The notes: generated by a model from the letters alone, not told the origin. Shown: positions 1 through 9,246, counted from the stretch's first letter. The stretch: DNA of 64,000 nt from Nostocoides sp. Soil756 (GCF_001428065.1 NZ_LMSE01000004.1:563016-627015), one strand, 5' to 3'. Numbers and translations are program-made.

Positions 1-57
1 TCGAACCTACGCTCCCGCCTCCGGAGGGCGGTGCTCTATCCCCTGAGCTACGGGGGC
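1..57 (-). tRNA. tRNA-Arg, anticodon CCG, 3' end cut off by the window
   Basis: On the minus strand the 5' acceptor strand GCCCCCG (57 to 51) is followed by a D arm with GCTC/GAGC, an anticodon stem CCGCC/GGCGG enclosing the loop CTCCGGA, and the start of the T arm ending in TTCGA. The anticodon is CCG, which reads the Arg codon CGG. The remaining T arm, acceptor 3' strand and any CCA lie outside the window. It is transcribed divergently from the response regulator and sits close to argS, whose product would charge it. Confidence 0.93.
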
Positions 58-110
58 GGGCAAGCCGGTGCTGCCGCATGAACGATTCTGCGACGCTGGG
101 CGAGGTTAGC

Positions 111-120
111 AGCCTAGGCT
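111..120. promoter_or_regulatory. Palindromic -10 element between tRNA-Arg and the response regulator
   Basis: AGCCTAGGCT is a perfect 10-bp palindrome, so TAGGCT (TANNNT type) can be read on both strands. On the plus strand it ends 7 nt before the ATG at 128, which predicts a leaderless mRNA. On the minus strand it lies about 55 nt before the tRNA 5' end. A second minus-strand candidate for the tRNA is TAACCT (108 to 103). No convincing -35 box is visible. Confidence 0.45.
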
Positions 121-127
121 GACCTCC

Positions 128-556
128 ATGCAATCCGGGCCGGAGGACCCCGGCGCTGCAGCGCTGGTCCTCGTGTGCGACGACACCGAGGCCATCCGCC
201 GGCTCCTGCGGATCAACCTCGAGCTCGCCGGCTTCGTCGTCGAGGAGGCCAGTGACGGCCACCAGGCGATGGCTCGCCTCATCGACCCGGACGAGCCGGT
301 GCCCAGGGTCGTCCTGCTCGACCAGCAGATGTCGCCCTACGACGGCTGGTGGGCCATCGCCGCCATCCGCTCGCACCCGCGTCTCGACACCGTGCCGGTG
401 GTGCTGATCACCGCGGCCAGCGCCGGGGTGACCCAGCGCGAGGCCACCGCCGCGGGCTTCGACGCCTACCTGTCCAAGCCGTTCGACCCCGACGAGGTCG
501 TCGAGACCGTCTCACGGCTGGCGGCGGGCGGTCGGCGCCGCCGACGCCGCCGATAA
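128..556 (+). CDS. Single-domain response regulator (CheY-like receiver) with a poly-Arg tail
   Basis: 142 aa, essentially one receiver domain. The acidic pocket is D18/D19, the phosphoacceptor is D65 in VVLLDQQM, the switch Thr is T95 and the conserved Lys is K117 in LSKPF. No output domain follows. The protein ends in seven consecutive Arg residues (136-142) directly before TAA, which is unusual for a receiver. No histidine kinase is in the window, so the partner is unknown. It lies 10 nt upstream of argS, whose putative -10 box overlaps its stop codon. Start ATG 128 fits a TAGGCT box 7 nt upstream. Role beyond phosphotransfer signalling cannot be read from the sequence. Confidence 0.88.
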   Translation: MQSGPEDPGAAALVLVCDDTEAIRRLLRINLELAGFVVEEASDGHQAMARLIDPDEPVPRVVLLDQQMSPYDGWWAIAAIRSHPRLDTVPVVLITAASAGVTQREATAAGFDAYLSKPFDPDEVVETVSRLAAGGRRRRRRR

Positions 557-559
557 ACT
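554..559 (+). promoter_or_regulatory. Candidate -10 of a leaderless argS promoter
   Basis: TAAACT matches TANNNT and includes the TAA stop codon of the upstream response regulator. It ends 7 nt before the argS GTG, the spacing expected when transcription starts on the first codon. There is no Shine-Dalgarno sequence between the genes. A -35 box is not recognisable 17 nt upstream. Confidence 0.45.
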
Positions 560-566
560 CGCCCGG

Positions 567-2213
567 GTGACCCCCGAAGAGCTCTCGGCCGCCATCCGCG
601 CTGCCCTCCAGTCCGCCGTCGACGCCGGTGACCTCACCGCGCCCGTGCCGGCCGAGGTCAGGGTCGAGCGTCCGCGCAGCCGCGAGCACGGCGACTGGGC
701 CACCAACATCGCGCTCCAGCTGGCCAAGCCGGCCGGGATGCCGCCCCGCGCCGTCGCCGAGCTGCTGGCCGCCCGGCTCGCAGACGCCCCCGGCGTCGCC
801 GCCGTCGACGTCGCGGGCCCGGGCTTCCTCAACATCACCCTCGACGCCGCGTCGGCCGGCGAGCTCGCGCGCAGCATCGTGGAGGCGGGGGAGGCCTACG
901 GGCACGGCACCAGCGAGGCCGGGCGGGTCGTCAACCTCGAGTTCATCTCGGCCAACCCCACCGGCCCGCTGCACATCGGGCACACCCGCTGGGCCGCCCT
1001 CGGCGACGCGATGCGCCGCCTCCTCGCGGCCACGGGCGCCCAGGTGACGGCCGAGTACTACATCAACGACGCCGGCGCCCAGATGGACAAGTTCGGCGCC
1101 TCCGTGCTGGCCCGGGCGGCCGGACAGGAGCCCCCCGAGGACGGCTACCCCGGCGAGTACGTGGCCGACCGGGCGCGCGAGGTGCTGGCGCAGCGCCCCG
1201 ACCTGCTGGACCTCCCGCGCGAGGAGGCCCTGGCCGTGGCGCGCGACCTGGGGTACGTCGCCCAGCTCGAGGCCATCCGCGCCACCCTCGACCGGTTCGG
1301 GGTGCACTTCGACGTGTGGTTCTCCGAGCGCACGCTGCACGAAGGAGGCGCCGTCGGCCGGGCCGTCGAGCGGCTGCGGGGCCAGGGGCACGTCTTCGAC
1401 CAGGAGGGTGCGGTCTGGCTGCGCACCACTGACTTCACCGACGACAAGGACCGCGTCCTCATCCGGGCCAACGGCGAGCCCACGTACTTCGCCGCCGACG
1501 CCGCGTACTACCTGAGCAAGAAGGACCGTGGCTTCGACGAGAAGGTCTACCTGCTGGGCGCCGACCACCACGGCTACATCAACCGCCTCAAGGCCATCGC
1601 GGCCTGCGCCGGCGACGACCCCGAGCACAACATCGAGGTCAAGATCGGCCAGCTGGTCGCCATCGCCGGGCAGCGGATGGGCAAGCGGCTCGGGAACGCC
1701 ATCTACATGGACGAGCTCATCGAGTGGATCGGCTCCGACGCCGTGCGCTACTCGCTGTCGCGCTACCCCTCCGACAGCCCCCTCTCGCTCGACGGCGAGG
1801 AGCTGCGCAAGCAGACCAACGACAACCCCGTCTTCTACGTGCAGTACGCCCACGCGCGCACCGCCAACGTGGCGCGGCTCGCGGGCGAGGACGGGGTGCG
1901 CCGCGACGAGGGGTTCGACGCCGCGCTGCTCACCGACCCCACGGAGGCGGCCCTCCTCGCGGCGCTCGGCGACTTCCCGCGGGTCGTCGCGCAGGCGGCT
2001 CACCTGCTCGAGCCGCACCGGGTCGCCCGGTACCTCGAGGAGCTCGCCGCGCGGTTCCACAAGTGGTACGACACCTGCCGCGTCCGGCCGCAGAACGCCG
2101 ACGAGGAGGTCACCGACCTGCACCGCACCCGGCTGTGGCTCAACGACGCGACCGGTCAGGTCCTCGCCAACGGCCTCGGCCTGCTCGGCGTCAGCGCCCC
2201 CGACCGGATGTGA
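567..2213 (+). CDS. argS: Arginyl-tRNA synthetase
   Basis: 548 aa, normal length for class Ia ArgRS. It attaches arginine to tRNA-Arg using ATP in the cytoplasm. An N-terminal Add1-like tRNA-binding domain (about 1-100) precedes the catalytic domain with HIGH at 136-139 (PTGPLHIGHTR). The KMSKS region is replaced by a GQRMGKRLGN-type loop near residue 370, a deviation well known in ArgRS. The C-terminal alpha-helical anticodon-binding domain runs from about 430 to the end. GTG 567 is chosen because it gives the usual N-terminus and sits 7 nt after a TAAACT -10 box. lysA follows after 11 nt, so argS probably heads the argS-lysA-hom-thrC-thrB run. Confidence 0.97.
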   Translation: MTPEELSAAIRAALQSAVDAGDLTAPVPAEVRVERPRSREHGDWATNIALQLAKPAGMPPRAVAELLAARLADAPGVAAVDVAGPGFLNITLDAASAGELARSIVEAGEAYGHGTSEAGRVVNLEFISANPTGPLHIGHTRWAALGDAMRRLLAATGAQVTAEYYINDAGAQMDKFGASVLARAAGQEPPEDGYPGEYVADRAREVLAQRPDLLDLPREEALAVARDLGYVAQLEAIRATLDRFGVHFDVWFSERTLHEGGAVGRAVERLRGQGHVFDQEGAVWLRTTDFTDDKDRVLIRANGEPTYFAADAAYYLSKKDRGFDEKVYLLGADHHGYINRLKAIAACAGDDPEHNIEVKIGQLVAIAGQRMGKRLGNAIYMDELIEWIGSDAVRYSLSRYPSDSPLSLDGEELRKQTNDNPVFYVQYAHARTANVARLAGEDGVRRDEGFDAALLTDPTEAALLAALGDFPRVVAQAAHLLEPHRVARYLEELAARFHKWYDTCRVRPQNADEEVTDLHRTRLWLNDATGQVLANGLGLLGVSAPDRM

Positions 2214-2224
2214 GGGGCTGAGCC

Positions 2225-3664
2225 ATGCGTTCCCACGAGGCCGGTGCCCTCCACGCCGAGGGCTACGGCGGACCCCCGCTCTACCTGCCCTACCCCGCCG
2301 ACGTCATGGAGCTGCTGCCGCAGCTGTGGGCGTCGTCGGTCACGCGCGACGACGCCGGCCGTCTCACGGTGGCGGGCATCGACGTCGTGACACTGGCCGC
2401 GGAGCACGGCACCGCCGCGTACGTCCTCGACGAGGATGACTTCCGTTCCCGGGCAGGTGCTTTCCGGGACGGCTTCGCATCCGCCTTCGAGCGCTTCGGC
2501 GGCGCCGACGTCTACTACGCCGGCAAGGCCTTCCTGTGCACCGCCGTCGCCCGGTGGGTGCAGGAGGAAGGCCTGTTCCTCGACGTGTGCACCGGCGGCG
2601 AGCTGGCCGTGGCCCAGCGGGTGGGGTTCCCGGGGGAGCGGATCGCGTTCCACGGCAACAACAAGACCGTTGCAGAGCTGCGCGCCGCGCTCGAGTACGG
2701 CGTCGGCCGCATCGTCGTCGACTCCTTCCACGAGATCGAGCGGGTGGTCGCGCTGGCGACCGATCTCGGGGTCCGGGCCCGCGTGATGGTGCGGGTCACC
2801 GTCGGCGTCGAGGCGCACACCCACGAGTTCATCGCCACCGGGCACGAGGACCAGAAGTTCGGGTTCAGCCTCGCGGGGGGCCAGGCGATGGAGGCCGTCG
2901 CTCGCCTGCTCGCGCACCCGGAGGCGGTCGAGCTGCTCGGGCTGCACAGCCACATCGGCAGCCAGATCTTCGACACCGGCGGCTTCGAGGCGGCGGTGCA
3001 CCGGCTGGTCGGGCTGCACGCGCAGGTCGAGGCCGAGCACGGGGTGTCGATGCCCGAGATGGACCTCGGCGGCGGCTACGGCATCGCCTACACCTCACAG
3101 CACACCCCGCTGCCCCCGGCCGTGCTGGCCGAGGCGATGGCCGACATCGTCGAGCGGGAGTTCAAGGTGCTGGGCGACGGCGACAACACGCGGGTGCCGC
3201 GGGTCTCGGTCGAGCCCGGACGCGCCATCGTGGGCCCCAGCACGTTCACCCTGTACGAGGTCGGCACCGTCAAGCGGGTCGAGCTCGGCGGCGGCCACAC
3301 CCGCACGTACGTGGCTGTCGACGGCGGGATGAGCGACAACGCGCGCCCCGCGCTGTACGAGGCCGACTACTCGTGCACCCTGGCCAACCGCAGCTCCACC
3401 GCCGAGCCGGTGCTGGCGCGGGTGGTGGGCCGGCACTGCGAGAGCGGCGACATCGTCGTCCTCGACGAGTACCTCCCGGCCGACATCGCCCCCGGCGACC
3501 TGGTGGCGGTCCCCGGCACCGGCGCCTACTGCCGCAGCCTGTCGAGCCAGTACAACCACACCCCGCGGCCGCCGGTCGTGGCCGTCCGTGGCGGTCGCAG
3601 CCGTGTCGTCGTGCGTCGTGAGACGATCGACGACCTGCTCGCCCTCGACGTGGCGGACGCGTGA
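2225..3664 (+). CDS. lysA: Diaminopimelate decarboxylase
   Basis: 479 aa. PLP-dependent fold-type III enzyme that decarboxylates meso-diaminopimelate to L-lysine, the last step of lysine synthesis. The PLP-binding Lys is about residue 100 in YYAGKAF. The glycine-rich phosphate-binding loop GGGYG lies near residue 283, and the partner-subunit substrate motif CESGD near residue 410. About 50 N-terminal residues precede the barrel core, slightly longer than many homologues. The gene overlaps hom by 4 nt (GTGA), which implies translational coupling of the aspartate-family genes. Confidence 0.96.
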   Translation: MRSHEAGALHAEGYGGPPLYLPYPADVMELLPQLWASSVTRDDAGRLTVAGIDVVTLAAEHGTAAYVLDEDDFRSRAGAFRDGFASAFERFGGADVYYAGKAFLCTAVARWVQEEGLFLDVCTGGELAVAQRVGFPGERIAFHGNNKTVAELRAALEYGVGRIVVDSFHEIERVVALATDLGVRARVMVRVTVGVEAHTHEFIATGHEDQKFGFSLAGGQAMEAVARLLAHPEAVELLGLHSHIGSQIFDTGGFEAAVHRLVGLHAQVEAEHGVSMPEMDLGGGYGIAYTSQHTPLPPAVLAEAMADIVEREFKVLGDGDNTRVPRVSVEPGRAIVGPSTFTLYEVGTVKRVELGGGHTRTYVAVDGGMSDNARPALYEADYSCTLANRSSTAEPVLARVVGRHCESGDIVVLDEYLPADIAPGDLVAVPGTGAYCRSLSSQYNHTPRPPVVAVRGGRSRVVVRRETIDDLLALDVADA

Positions 3665-5007
3665 GCCCCCAGCCCGAGGAGACCCGACCCCCCATGGCGC
3701 ACGAACCCGGTGCCCCCCTGCGCGTGGCCCTGCTGGGCTGCGGTGTCGTCGGCTCGGCCGTCGCCCGGATGCTCGTCGAGCAGGCCGACGACCTGGCCGC
3801 CCGCGCCGGCGCCCGTCTCGAGATCGTCGGCATCGCCGTGCGCCGCCCGCAGCGGGCCCGGCCCGACGTCCCGGTCGACCCGGCCCTCTTCACCGCCGAC
3901 GCCGAGGAGCTTGTCACCCGGGCCGACGTCGTCATCGAGGTCATCGGCGGCATCGACCCCGCGCGGGCCCTGATCCTGCGGGCCATGGAGCACGGCGCCT
4001 CGGTGGTGTCGGCCAACAAGGCCCTGCTCGCCGAGGACGGCCCCACCCTCTACGACACCGCGGCCCGGTGCGGCGTCGACCTCTACTACGAGGCGGCCGT
4101 CGCGGGCGCCATCCCGATCCTGCGCCCCATCCAGGAGTCGCTGGCTGGCGACCACGTGCGCAAGGTGATGGGCATCGTCAACGGCACCACCAACTTCGTC
4201 CTCGACGCGATGGACGTCTCGGGCGCGGGGTTCGCCGAGACCGTGGCGCAGGCCCAGGCGCTCGGCTACGCCGAGGCCGACCCGACCGCCGACATCGAGG
4301 GCTTCGACGCCGCCGCCAAGGCCGCCATCCTGGCGAGCCTCGCCTTCCACACCCGGGTCTCCGCCGCCGACGTGCACCGCGAGGGCATCACCGAGGTGAC
4401 CGCGGCCGACATCCGCGCCGCGCGTGAGAACGACTGCGTCGTCAAGCTGCTCGCCATCTGCGAGCGGGTGACCGCCGACGGCGTCGACGCAGTGAGCGTG
4501 CGGGTGCACCCCGCGATGGTGCCGCGCGCCCATCCCCTCGCGAGTGTGCGGGAGGCGTTCAACGCGGTCTTCGTCGAGTCGGCGGCGGCCGGCGAGCTGA
4601 TGTTCTACGGTCGCGGCGCCGGCGGTGACCCCACCGCCTCGGCCGTGCTCGGCGACGTCGTCGCCGTGGCCCGGCACCGGGTGGCCGGCGGCCGTGGTCC
4701 GGGGGAGTCGGCCTACGCCGACCTGCCCGTGGTCGACATGGGCCAGGCCGTCACGCGCTACCACATCAGCCTCGACGTGGCCGACCGCCCCGGCGTGCTG
4801 GCCCAGGTCGCGGCCGCATTCGCCGACCATGGCGTCTCGATCGAGACGGTGCGCCAGCAGGCCGTGGCGGGCGAGGGCGAGCGAGCGAAGCTCATCGTCG
4901 TCACCCACCGCGCCACCGACGCCGCCCTGTCGGCCACCGTCTCGGCGCTGGGCTCGCTCGACGCCGTCGACGACGTCGCCTCCGTCATGCGCGTGGAAGG
5001 GGCCTGA
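3661..5007 (+). CDS. hom: Homoserine dehydrogenase
   Basis: 448 aa. Reduces aspartate semialdehyde to homoserine with NAD(P)H, the branch point toward threonine and methionine. An N-terminal Rossmann domain carries the motif LLGCGVVGSAVA. The catalytic domain contains the NGTTN segment and the K/D/E-rich DPTADIEGFDAAAK segment. A C-terminal ACT domain (about 365-440, HISLDVADRPGVLAQ) is the usual allosteric sensor of threonine. GTG 3661 overlaps the lysA stop. An in-frame ATG at 3694 is an alternative start. thrC follows after only 3 nt. Confidence 0.96.
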   Translation: MSPQPEETRPPMAHEPGAPLRVALLGCGVVGSAVARMLVEQADDLAARAGARLEIVGIAVRRPQRARPDVPVDPALFTADAEELVTRADVVIEVIGGIDPARALILRAMEHGASVVSANKALLAEDGPTLYDTAARCGVDLYYEAAVAGAIPILRPIQESLAGDHVRKVMGIVNGTTNFVLDAMDVSGAGFAETVAQAQALGYAEADPTADIEGFDAAAKAAILASLAFHTRVSAADVHREGITEVTAADIRAARENDCVVKLLAICERVTADGVDAVSVRVHPAMVPRAHPLASVREAFNAVFVESAAAGELMFYGRGAGGDPTASAVLGDVVAVARHRVAGGRGPGESAYADLPVVDMGQAVTRYHISLDVADRPGVLAQVAAAFADHGVSIETVRQQAVAGEGERAKLIVVTHRATDAALSATVSALGSLDAVDDVASVMRVEGA

Positions 5008-5010
5008 ACC

Positions 5011-6114
5011 GTGGCGCACCAGTGGCGCGGAGTCATCCGCGAGTACGCCGAGCGCCTGCCGAGCCTGGCCGGCGCGCCGGTCGTGACCCTGCACGAGGGC
5101 GGGACGCCGCTCATCGCCTGCGAGGGCCTCTCCGAGCTCACCGGCGCCAACGTGCACGTCAAGTACGAGGGGCTGAACCCCACCGCGTCGTTCAAGGACC
5201 GCGGGATGACCGCCGCCATCTCGGCGGCCAAGCTCACCGGGGCCAAGGCCGTCATCTGCGCGAGCACCGGCAACACCTCGGCCAGTGCGGCCGCGTACGC
5301 GGTCAAGGCCGGGATGACGTGTGCCGTCCTGGTTCCCGACGGCAAGATCGCGATGGGCAAGCTGAGCCAGGCGATCGCCCACGGCGCCACCCTGATCCAG
5401 GTCGAGGGCAACTTCGACGACTGCCTCACGGTCGCCCGCAAGCTGGCCGAGTCCTACCCGGTCGAGCTGGTCAACTCGGTCAACCCCGCGCGCATCGAGG
5501 GCCAGAAGACGGCGGCCTTCGAGGTCGTCGACGCGCTCGGCGACGCCCCAGACATCCACGTCCTGCCGGTGGGCAACGCCGGCAACATCACGGCCTACTG
5601 GCGCGGGTACCGCGAGTACGCTTCTCCCACAGTCGGTCTCGGCGGCACGGTGCTCGATCCCGTGGCCACCCGCCGGCCGGCGATGTGGGGCTTCCAGGCC
5701 GCCGGCGCCGCGCCCATCGTGCTCGGCCACCCGGTCGACGACCCCGAGACCATCGCCACCGCCATCCGCATCGGCAACCCCGCGTCCTGGCGCCAGGCCG
5801 AGGCGGCCCGCGACGAGTCCGGCGGCCTCATCGACAGCGTCACCGACGACGAGATCCTCGCGGCGCACCGGCTGCTGTCCTCCACCGAGGGGATCTTCGT
5901 CGAGCCGGGCTCGGCCGCGAGCATCGCCGGGCTGCTGAAGATGCACCGCGCCGGCCGCATCCCGCGCGACGCCACGGTCGTGTGCACCGTCACCGGCCAC
6001 GGTCTCAAGGACCCGCAGTGGGCGCTGCGCACCGCCGACGGCTCAGAGGTCGTGCCCGTGCGGGTGCCGGTCGACGCGTACTCGGTCGCCTCCGCGCTGG
6101 GGCTCGAGGGGTGA
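5011..6114 (+). CDS. thrC: Threonine synthase
   Basis: 367 aa. PLP enzyme that converts O-phosphohomoserine to threonine and phosphate. The Schiff-base Lys is about residue 61 in [11 protein letters not shown], the phosphate-binding loop is STGNTSAS and the Gly-rich GNAGN segment lies near residue 190. Length matches the short, monofunctional bacterial class. It starts with GTG 3 nt after hom and overlaps thrB by 4 nt (GTGA). Confidence 0.96.
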   Translation: MAHQWRGVIREYAERLPSLAGAPVVTLHEGGTPLIACEGLSELTGANVHVKYEGLNPTASFKDRGMTAAISAAKLTGAKAVICASTGNTSASAAAYAVKAGMTCAVLVPDGKIAMGKLSQAIAHGATLIQVEGNFDDCLTVARKLAESYPVELVNSVNPARIEGQKTAAFEVVDALGDAPDIHVLPVGNAGNITAYWRGYREYASPTVGLGGTVLDPVATRRPAMWGFQAAGAAPIVLGHPVDDPETIATAIRIGNPASWRQAEAARDESGGLIDSVTDDEILAAHRLLSSTEGIFVEPGSAASIAGLLKMHRAGRIPRDATVVCTVTGHGLKDPQWALRTADGSEVVPVRVPVDAYSVASALGLEG

Positions 6115-7052
6115 GCGCGGTGCTGCCGGTGGGCGCCGCCGTCCGGGTGCGCGTCCCGGCGAGCAGCGCCAACCTCGGCCCCGGCTTCGACTCGGTGGGC
6201 TGCGCCCTCGGGATCTGGGACGAGTGCACCGCGACGGTGGTCGCCGAGCCCGGTCTCGTCGTCACCGTCGACGGGGAAGGGGCCGGCGCGGTCCCGCTCG
6301 ACGACAGCCACCTGGTCGTACGGGCGATGCGGGCCGCCTGGGCCGACCTCGGCGTGCCGCCGCCCGCGGGACTCCGCCTGGCCTGCCGCAACGCCGTGCC
6401 GCACGGGCGCGGGATGGGTTCCTCGGCCACCGCGATCGTCACCGGCATCGTGGCGGCCCAGGCCCTGGCCGACATCGGCGCCGGCCACTCCGACGGCGTG
6501 GTCGACCTCGCGTTCACCAACGACCTCGCCGCTCGCCTCGAGGGTCATCCCGACAACGCGTCGGCCAGCATCTTCGGTGGGGTGACGCTGTCGTGGACCG
6601 ACGACCGCGGCCACACCAGCACGGTGTCGCTGCCGGTGCACCCGGCCATCGCCCCCGTCGTCCTGGCCCCCGAGACCCAGCTCTCCACCGCCCGCGCGCG
6701 CTCGGTGCTGCCCCAGCAGGTGCGCCTGGCCGATGCCGCCGCCAACTCGGCCCGGGCAGCGCTGCTCGCCCACGCCGTGACGTCGGCGCCCGAGCACCTG
6801 CTCGAGGCCACTCGCGACTGGCTGCACCAGGAGGCGCGGCGCCCGTCCTACCCCGCGTCGATGGCGTTGGTCGACCGGCTGCGCGCGCAGGGGCACGCGG
6901 CGGCCGTCTCGGGGGCCGGCCCCTCGGTCATCGTGCTGGCGACCACCTCCACCGTCGAGGCCGCGCAGGCCCACGCGCCGGCCGGATGGCGCGCGCTGGC
7001 CCCGGGCATCCCCCCGGGCGGGGCGCACGTCGAGGTGCTTGCGGCCGGCTGA
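6111..7052 (+). CDS. thrB: Homoserine kinase
   Basis: 313 aa GHMP-family kinase that phosphorylates homoserine at the expense of ATP to supply ThrC. The N-terminal [12 protein letters not shown] motif and the ATP-binding loop [10 protein letters not shown] are intact, and the C-terminal GHMP motif SGAGPSV is present. The start is the GTG at 6111 that overlaps the thrC stop. The frame is open further upstream, but only as the shadow frame of thrC. It ends the amino-acid run, and a 217-nt leader separates it from rho. Confidence 0.95.
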   Translation: MSAVLPVGAAVRVRVPASSANLGPGFDSVGCALGIWDECTATVVAEPGLVVTVDGEGAGAVPLDDSHLVVRAMRAAWADLGVPPPAGLRLACRNAVPHGRGMGSSATAIVTGIVAAQALADIGAGHSDGVVDLAFTNDLAARLEGHPDNASASIFGGVTLSWTDDRGHTSTVSLPVHPAIAPVVLAPETQLSTARARSVLPQQVRLADAAANSARAALLAHAVTSAPEHLLEATRDWLHQEARRPSYPASMALVDRLRAQGHAAAVSGAGPSVIVLATTSTVEAAQAHAPAGWRALAPGIPPGGAHVEVLAAG

Positions 7053-7269
7053 CGCGCCGCGAGGATCACCGGACCCGGCCGCTGCCTCGGTGGTACCCTG
7101 GGCCTGCGACCGCAGCCGACGCCGGGTTCACAGGACCCGCTGGATGCCGCGCAACGCTCCCCACGTCGTTCATGGCAGACACATGCGGCCCCTCGCGGCT
7201 GCGCGCCCGACGTGGACTCTTCCAGCAGACCGGCCCGAGCCGGTCCACGAGCGAGGGGAAGGATCCTTC
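7053..7269 (+). promoter_or_regulatory. rho leader region: candidate promoter and hairpins
   Basis: This 217-nt gap holds a -10-like TACCCT at 7094-7099, predicting a leader of about 160 nt. Just before the ribosome binding site GAGGGGAAGG (7251-7260) there is a hairpin with arms GACCGGC (7226-7232) and GCCGGTC (7237-7243). An alternative pairing of CGTGGAC (7209-7215) with GTCCACG (7241-7247) reuses the same 3' bases, so the two structures are mutually exclusive. The rho reading frame is open through the whole leader. Confidence 0.4.
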
Positions 7270-9246
7270 GTGACAGACACCACCATCGAGGCATCGGCAC
7301 CGGCCGGACAGCGCCGCTCCGGAGCACTGACGGCCATGCGGCTCGCCGAGCTCCAGGGGCTCGCCTCGAGCATGGGCATCAGCGGGATCGCGAAGATGCG
7401 CAAGGGCGACCTCGTCGCCGCCATCCGCGCCCGCCAGAACGGCGACGGCGTCCCTGCGTCGGCCGCCCGCGTCGAGTCGCCGGCAGTGCGGGCCGAGCGT
7501 CCGGCCGCCGAGCCCGCCCCTGCGGCACGCCCCGCCGACGACGAGCAGGATGCGCAGGCGCCGCGCGGCGCCGGTCGCAGCCGCCGCTCGCGCTCCGAGC
7601 AGACCCGCCCCGAGCCTCAGCACGGCGAGCAGACCCGCACCGAGCAGGACCGCACCGAGCAGGACAGTCCGGCGCGGGCGGAGTACTCGCGCCAGGGTCG
7701 CGACGAGCAGCAGGGTCGCGACCGCGACCGCCAGCAGGGCCGCGACGACCACCAGGGGCGGGACGAGCAGCCGGCGCGCGAGCGTCAGCGGGGCCGCGAC
7801 GACCACCAGGGGCGGGACGAGCAGCCGGCGCGCGAGCGTCAGCAGGGCCGCGACGAGCAGCAGGGTCGCGACCGCGACCGCCAGCAGAATCGTGACGGTC
7901 AGCAGGGCAACCAGGGTCAGGACGGCCAGAACCGCTTCGCCGACGACGACGAGAGCGGCCGCGGCCGTCGCCGCCGTAACCGCGGCCGCAACCGCGACAA
8001 GCGCCGCTCCCAGGACGCGCCCGTCGGCGGTCAGGCACCGGTCGAGGGCGAGCCGCAGATCCACGAGGACGACGTCCTCGTGCCCGTGGCCGGCATCCTC
8101 GACATCCTCGACAGCTACGCCTTCGTGCGCACCACTGGCTACCTGCCCGGCAGCAGCGACATCTACGTGCCCATCCAGATGGTCAAGCGGCACGGGCTGC
8201 GCAAGGGTGACGCCGTCACCGGCGCCATCAAGGCCGCCCGCGAGGGCGAGGAGCCGCAGCAGCAGAGCGTCGGCTCGCGCAACAGCCGGCAGAAGTACAC
8301 GCCCCTGGCGCGCCTGGACACGGTCAACGCGATGTCGCCCGACGACGCCCGTCGCCGGCCTGAGTTCGGCACGCTCACACCGCTCTACCCGCAGGACCGC
8401 CTGCGGCTCGAGACCGAGCAGAACCTGCTGACCACGCGGATCATCGACCTGGTGGCGCCGATCGGGAAGGGCCAGCGCGGCCTCATCGTGGCGCCGGCCA
8501 AGGCCGGCAAGACGATGGTGATGCAGTCGATCGCCAACGCCATCACGACCAACAACCCCGAGTGCCACCTCATGGTCGTCCTGGTCGACGAGCGCCCGGA
8601 GGAGGTCACCGACATGCAGCGTGCCGTCAAGGGCGAGGTCATCTCCTCGACCTTCGACCGGCCCGCCGAGGACCACACCACGGTGGCCGAGCTGGCGATC
8701 GAGCGCGCCAAGCGCCTGGTCGAGATGGGGCACGACGTGGTCGTGCTGCTCGACTCGATCACCAAGCTCGGGCGGGCCTACAACCTCGCCGCCCCCGCGA
8801 GCGGGCGCATCCTCTCCGGTGGTGTCGACTCGGCCGCGCTCTACCCGCCCAAGAAGTTCTTCGGCGCCGCGCGCAACATCGAGAACGGCGGCTCGCTGAC
8901 CATCCTCGCCACCGCGCTGGTCGAGACCGGCTCGCGGATGGACGAGGTGATCTTCGAGGAGTTCAAGGGCACCGGCAACATGGAGCTCAAGCTCGACCGC
9001 CAGCTCGCCAACCGCCGGATCTTCCCCGCCGTCGACATCAACAACTCGGGCACCCGGCGCGAGGAGATCCTGCTCGCGCCCGACGAGCTGAAGATCATGT
9101 GGAAGCTGCGTCGCGTCCTCGCGGCACTGGACTCGCAGCAGGGCATCGAGCTGCTGCTCGACCGGCTGAAGAAGACCCGCACCAACTTCGAGTTCCTCAC
9201 CCAGGTGCAGCAGACGAGCTCGAACAAGCTCGACGACGACGCCTGA
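7270..9246 (+). CDS. rho: Transcription termination factor Rho, actinobacterial type
   Basis: 658 aa, much longer than the roughly 420 aa of E. coli Rho. It is a hexameric RNA helicase/ATPase that terminates transcription. A Rho_N (SAP-like) helix region (about 18-56) is followed by a highly polar Arg/Asp/Gln-rich insertion (about 60-255), as is typical of actinobacteria. The RNA-binding cold-shock domain begins at about 266 (EDDVLVPVAGILDILD). The ATPase core has the Walker A motif APAKAGKT near 410 and the Q-loop/R-loop region GGVDSAALYPPKKFFGAARN. GTG 7270 is preceded by a strong GAGGGGAAGG ribosome binding site. In-frame starts further upstream would add an atypical N-terminus. Confidence 0.96.
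   Translation: MTDTTIEASAPAGQRRSGALTAMRLAELQGLASSMGISGIAKMRKGDLVAAIRARQNGDGVPASAARVESPAVRAERPAAEPAPAARPADDEQDAQAPRGAGRSRRSRSEQTRPEPQHGEQTRTEQDRTEQDSPARAEYSRQGRDEQQGRDRDRQQGRDDHQGRDEQPARERQRGRDDHQGRDEQPARERQQGRDEQQGRDRDRQQNRDGQQGNQGQDGQNRFADDDESGRGRRRRNRGRNRDKRRSQDAPVGGQAPVEGEPQIHEDDVLVPVAGILDILDSYAFVRTTGYLPGSSDIYVPIQMVKRHGLRKGDAVTGAIKAAREGEEPQQQSVGSRNSRQKYTPLARLDTVNAMSPDDARRRPEFGTLTPLYPQDRLRLETEQNLLTTRIIDLVAPIGKGQRGLIVAPAKAGKTMVMQSIANAITTNNPECHLMVVLVDERPEEVTDMQRAVKGEVISSTFDRPAEDHTTVAELAIERAKRLVEMGHDVVVLLDSITKLGRAYNLAAPASGRILSGGVDSAALYPPKKFFGAARNIENGGSLTILATALVETGSRMDEVIFEEFKGTGNMELKLDRQLANRRIFPAVDINNSGTRREEILLAPDELKIMWKLRRVLAALDSQQGIELLLDRLKKTRTNFEFLTQVQQTSSNKLDDDA
7699..7890 (+). repeat. Tandem repeats inside rho
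   Basis: A 54-bp unit is repeated back to back at 7741-7794 and 7795-7848. It encodes an 18-residue segment rich in GRDDHQ and GRDEQ motifs. It is bracketed by copies of a second segment encoding GRDEQQGRDRDRQQ. The repeats stay in frame and lie in the disordered insertion, so they should vary in number between strains without disrupting the helicase core. Confidence 0.85.

Noticed and set aside
7039-7269. N-terminal extension of Rho through the leader
   Set aside because: The frame is open, but GTG 7270 has a strong ribosome binding site and gives the family N-terminus. The upstream residues look like unselected GC-rich sequence.
7053-7269. Threonine-type attenuator or riboswitch between thrB and rho
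   Set aside because: No run of Thr or other regulatory codons and no recognisable riboswitch core was found.
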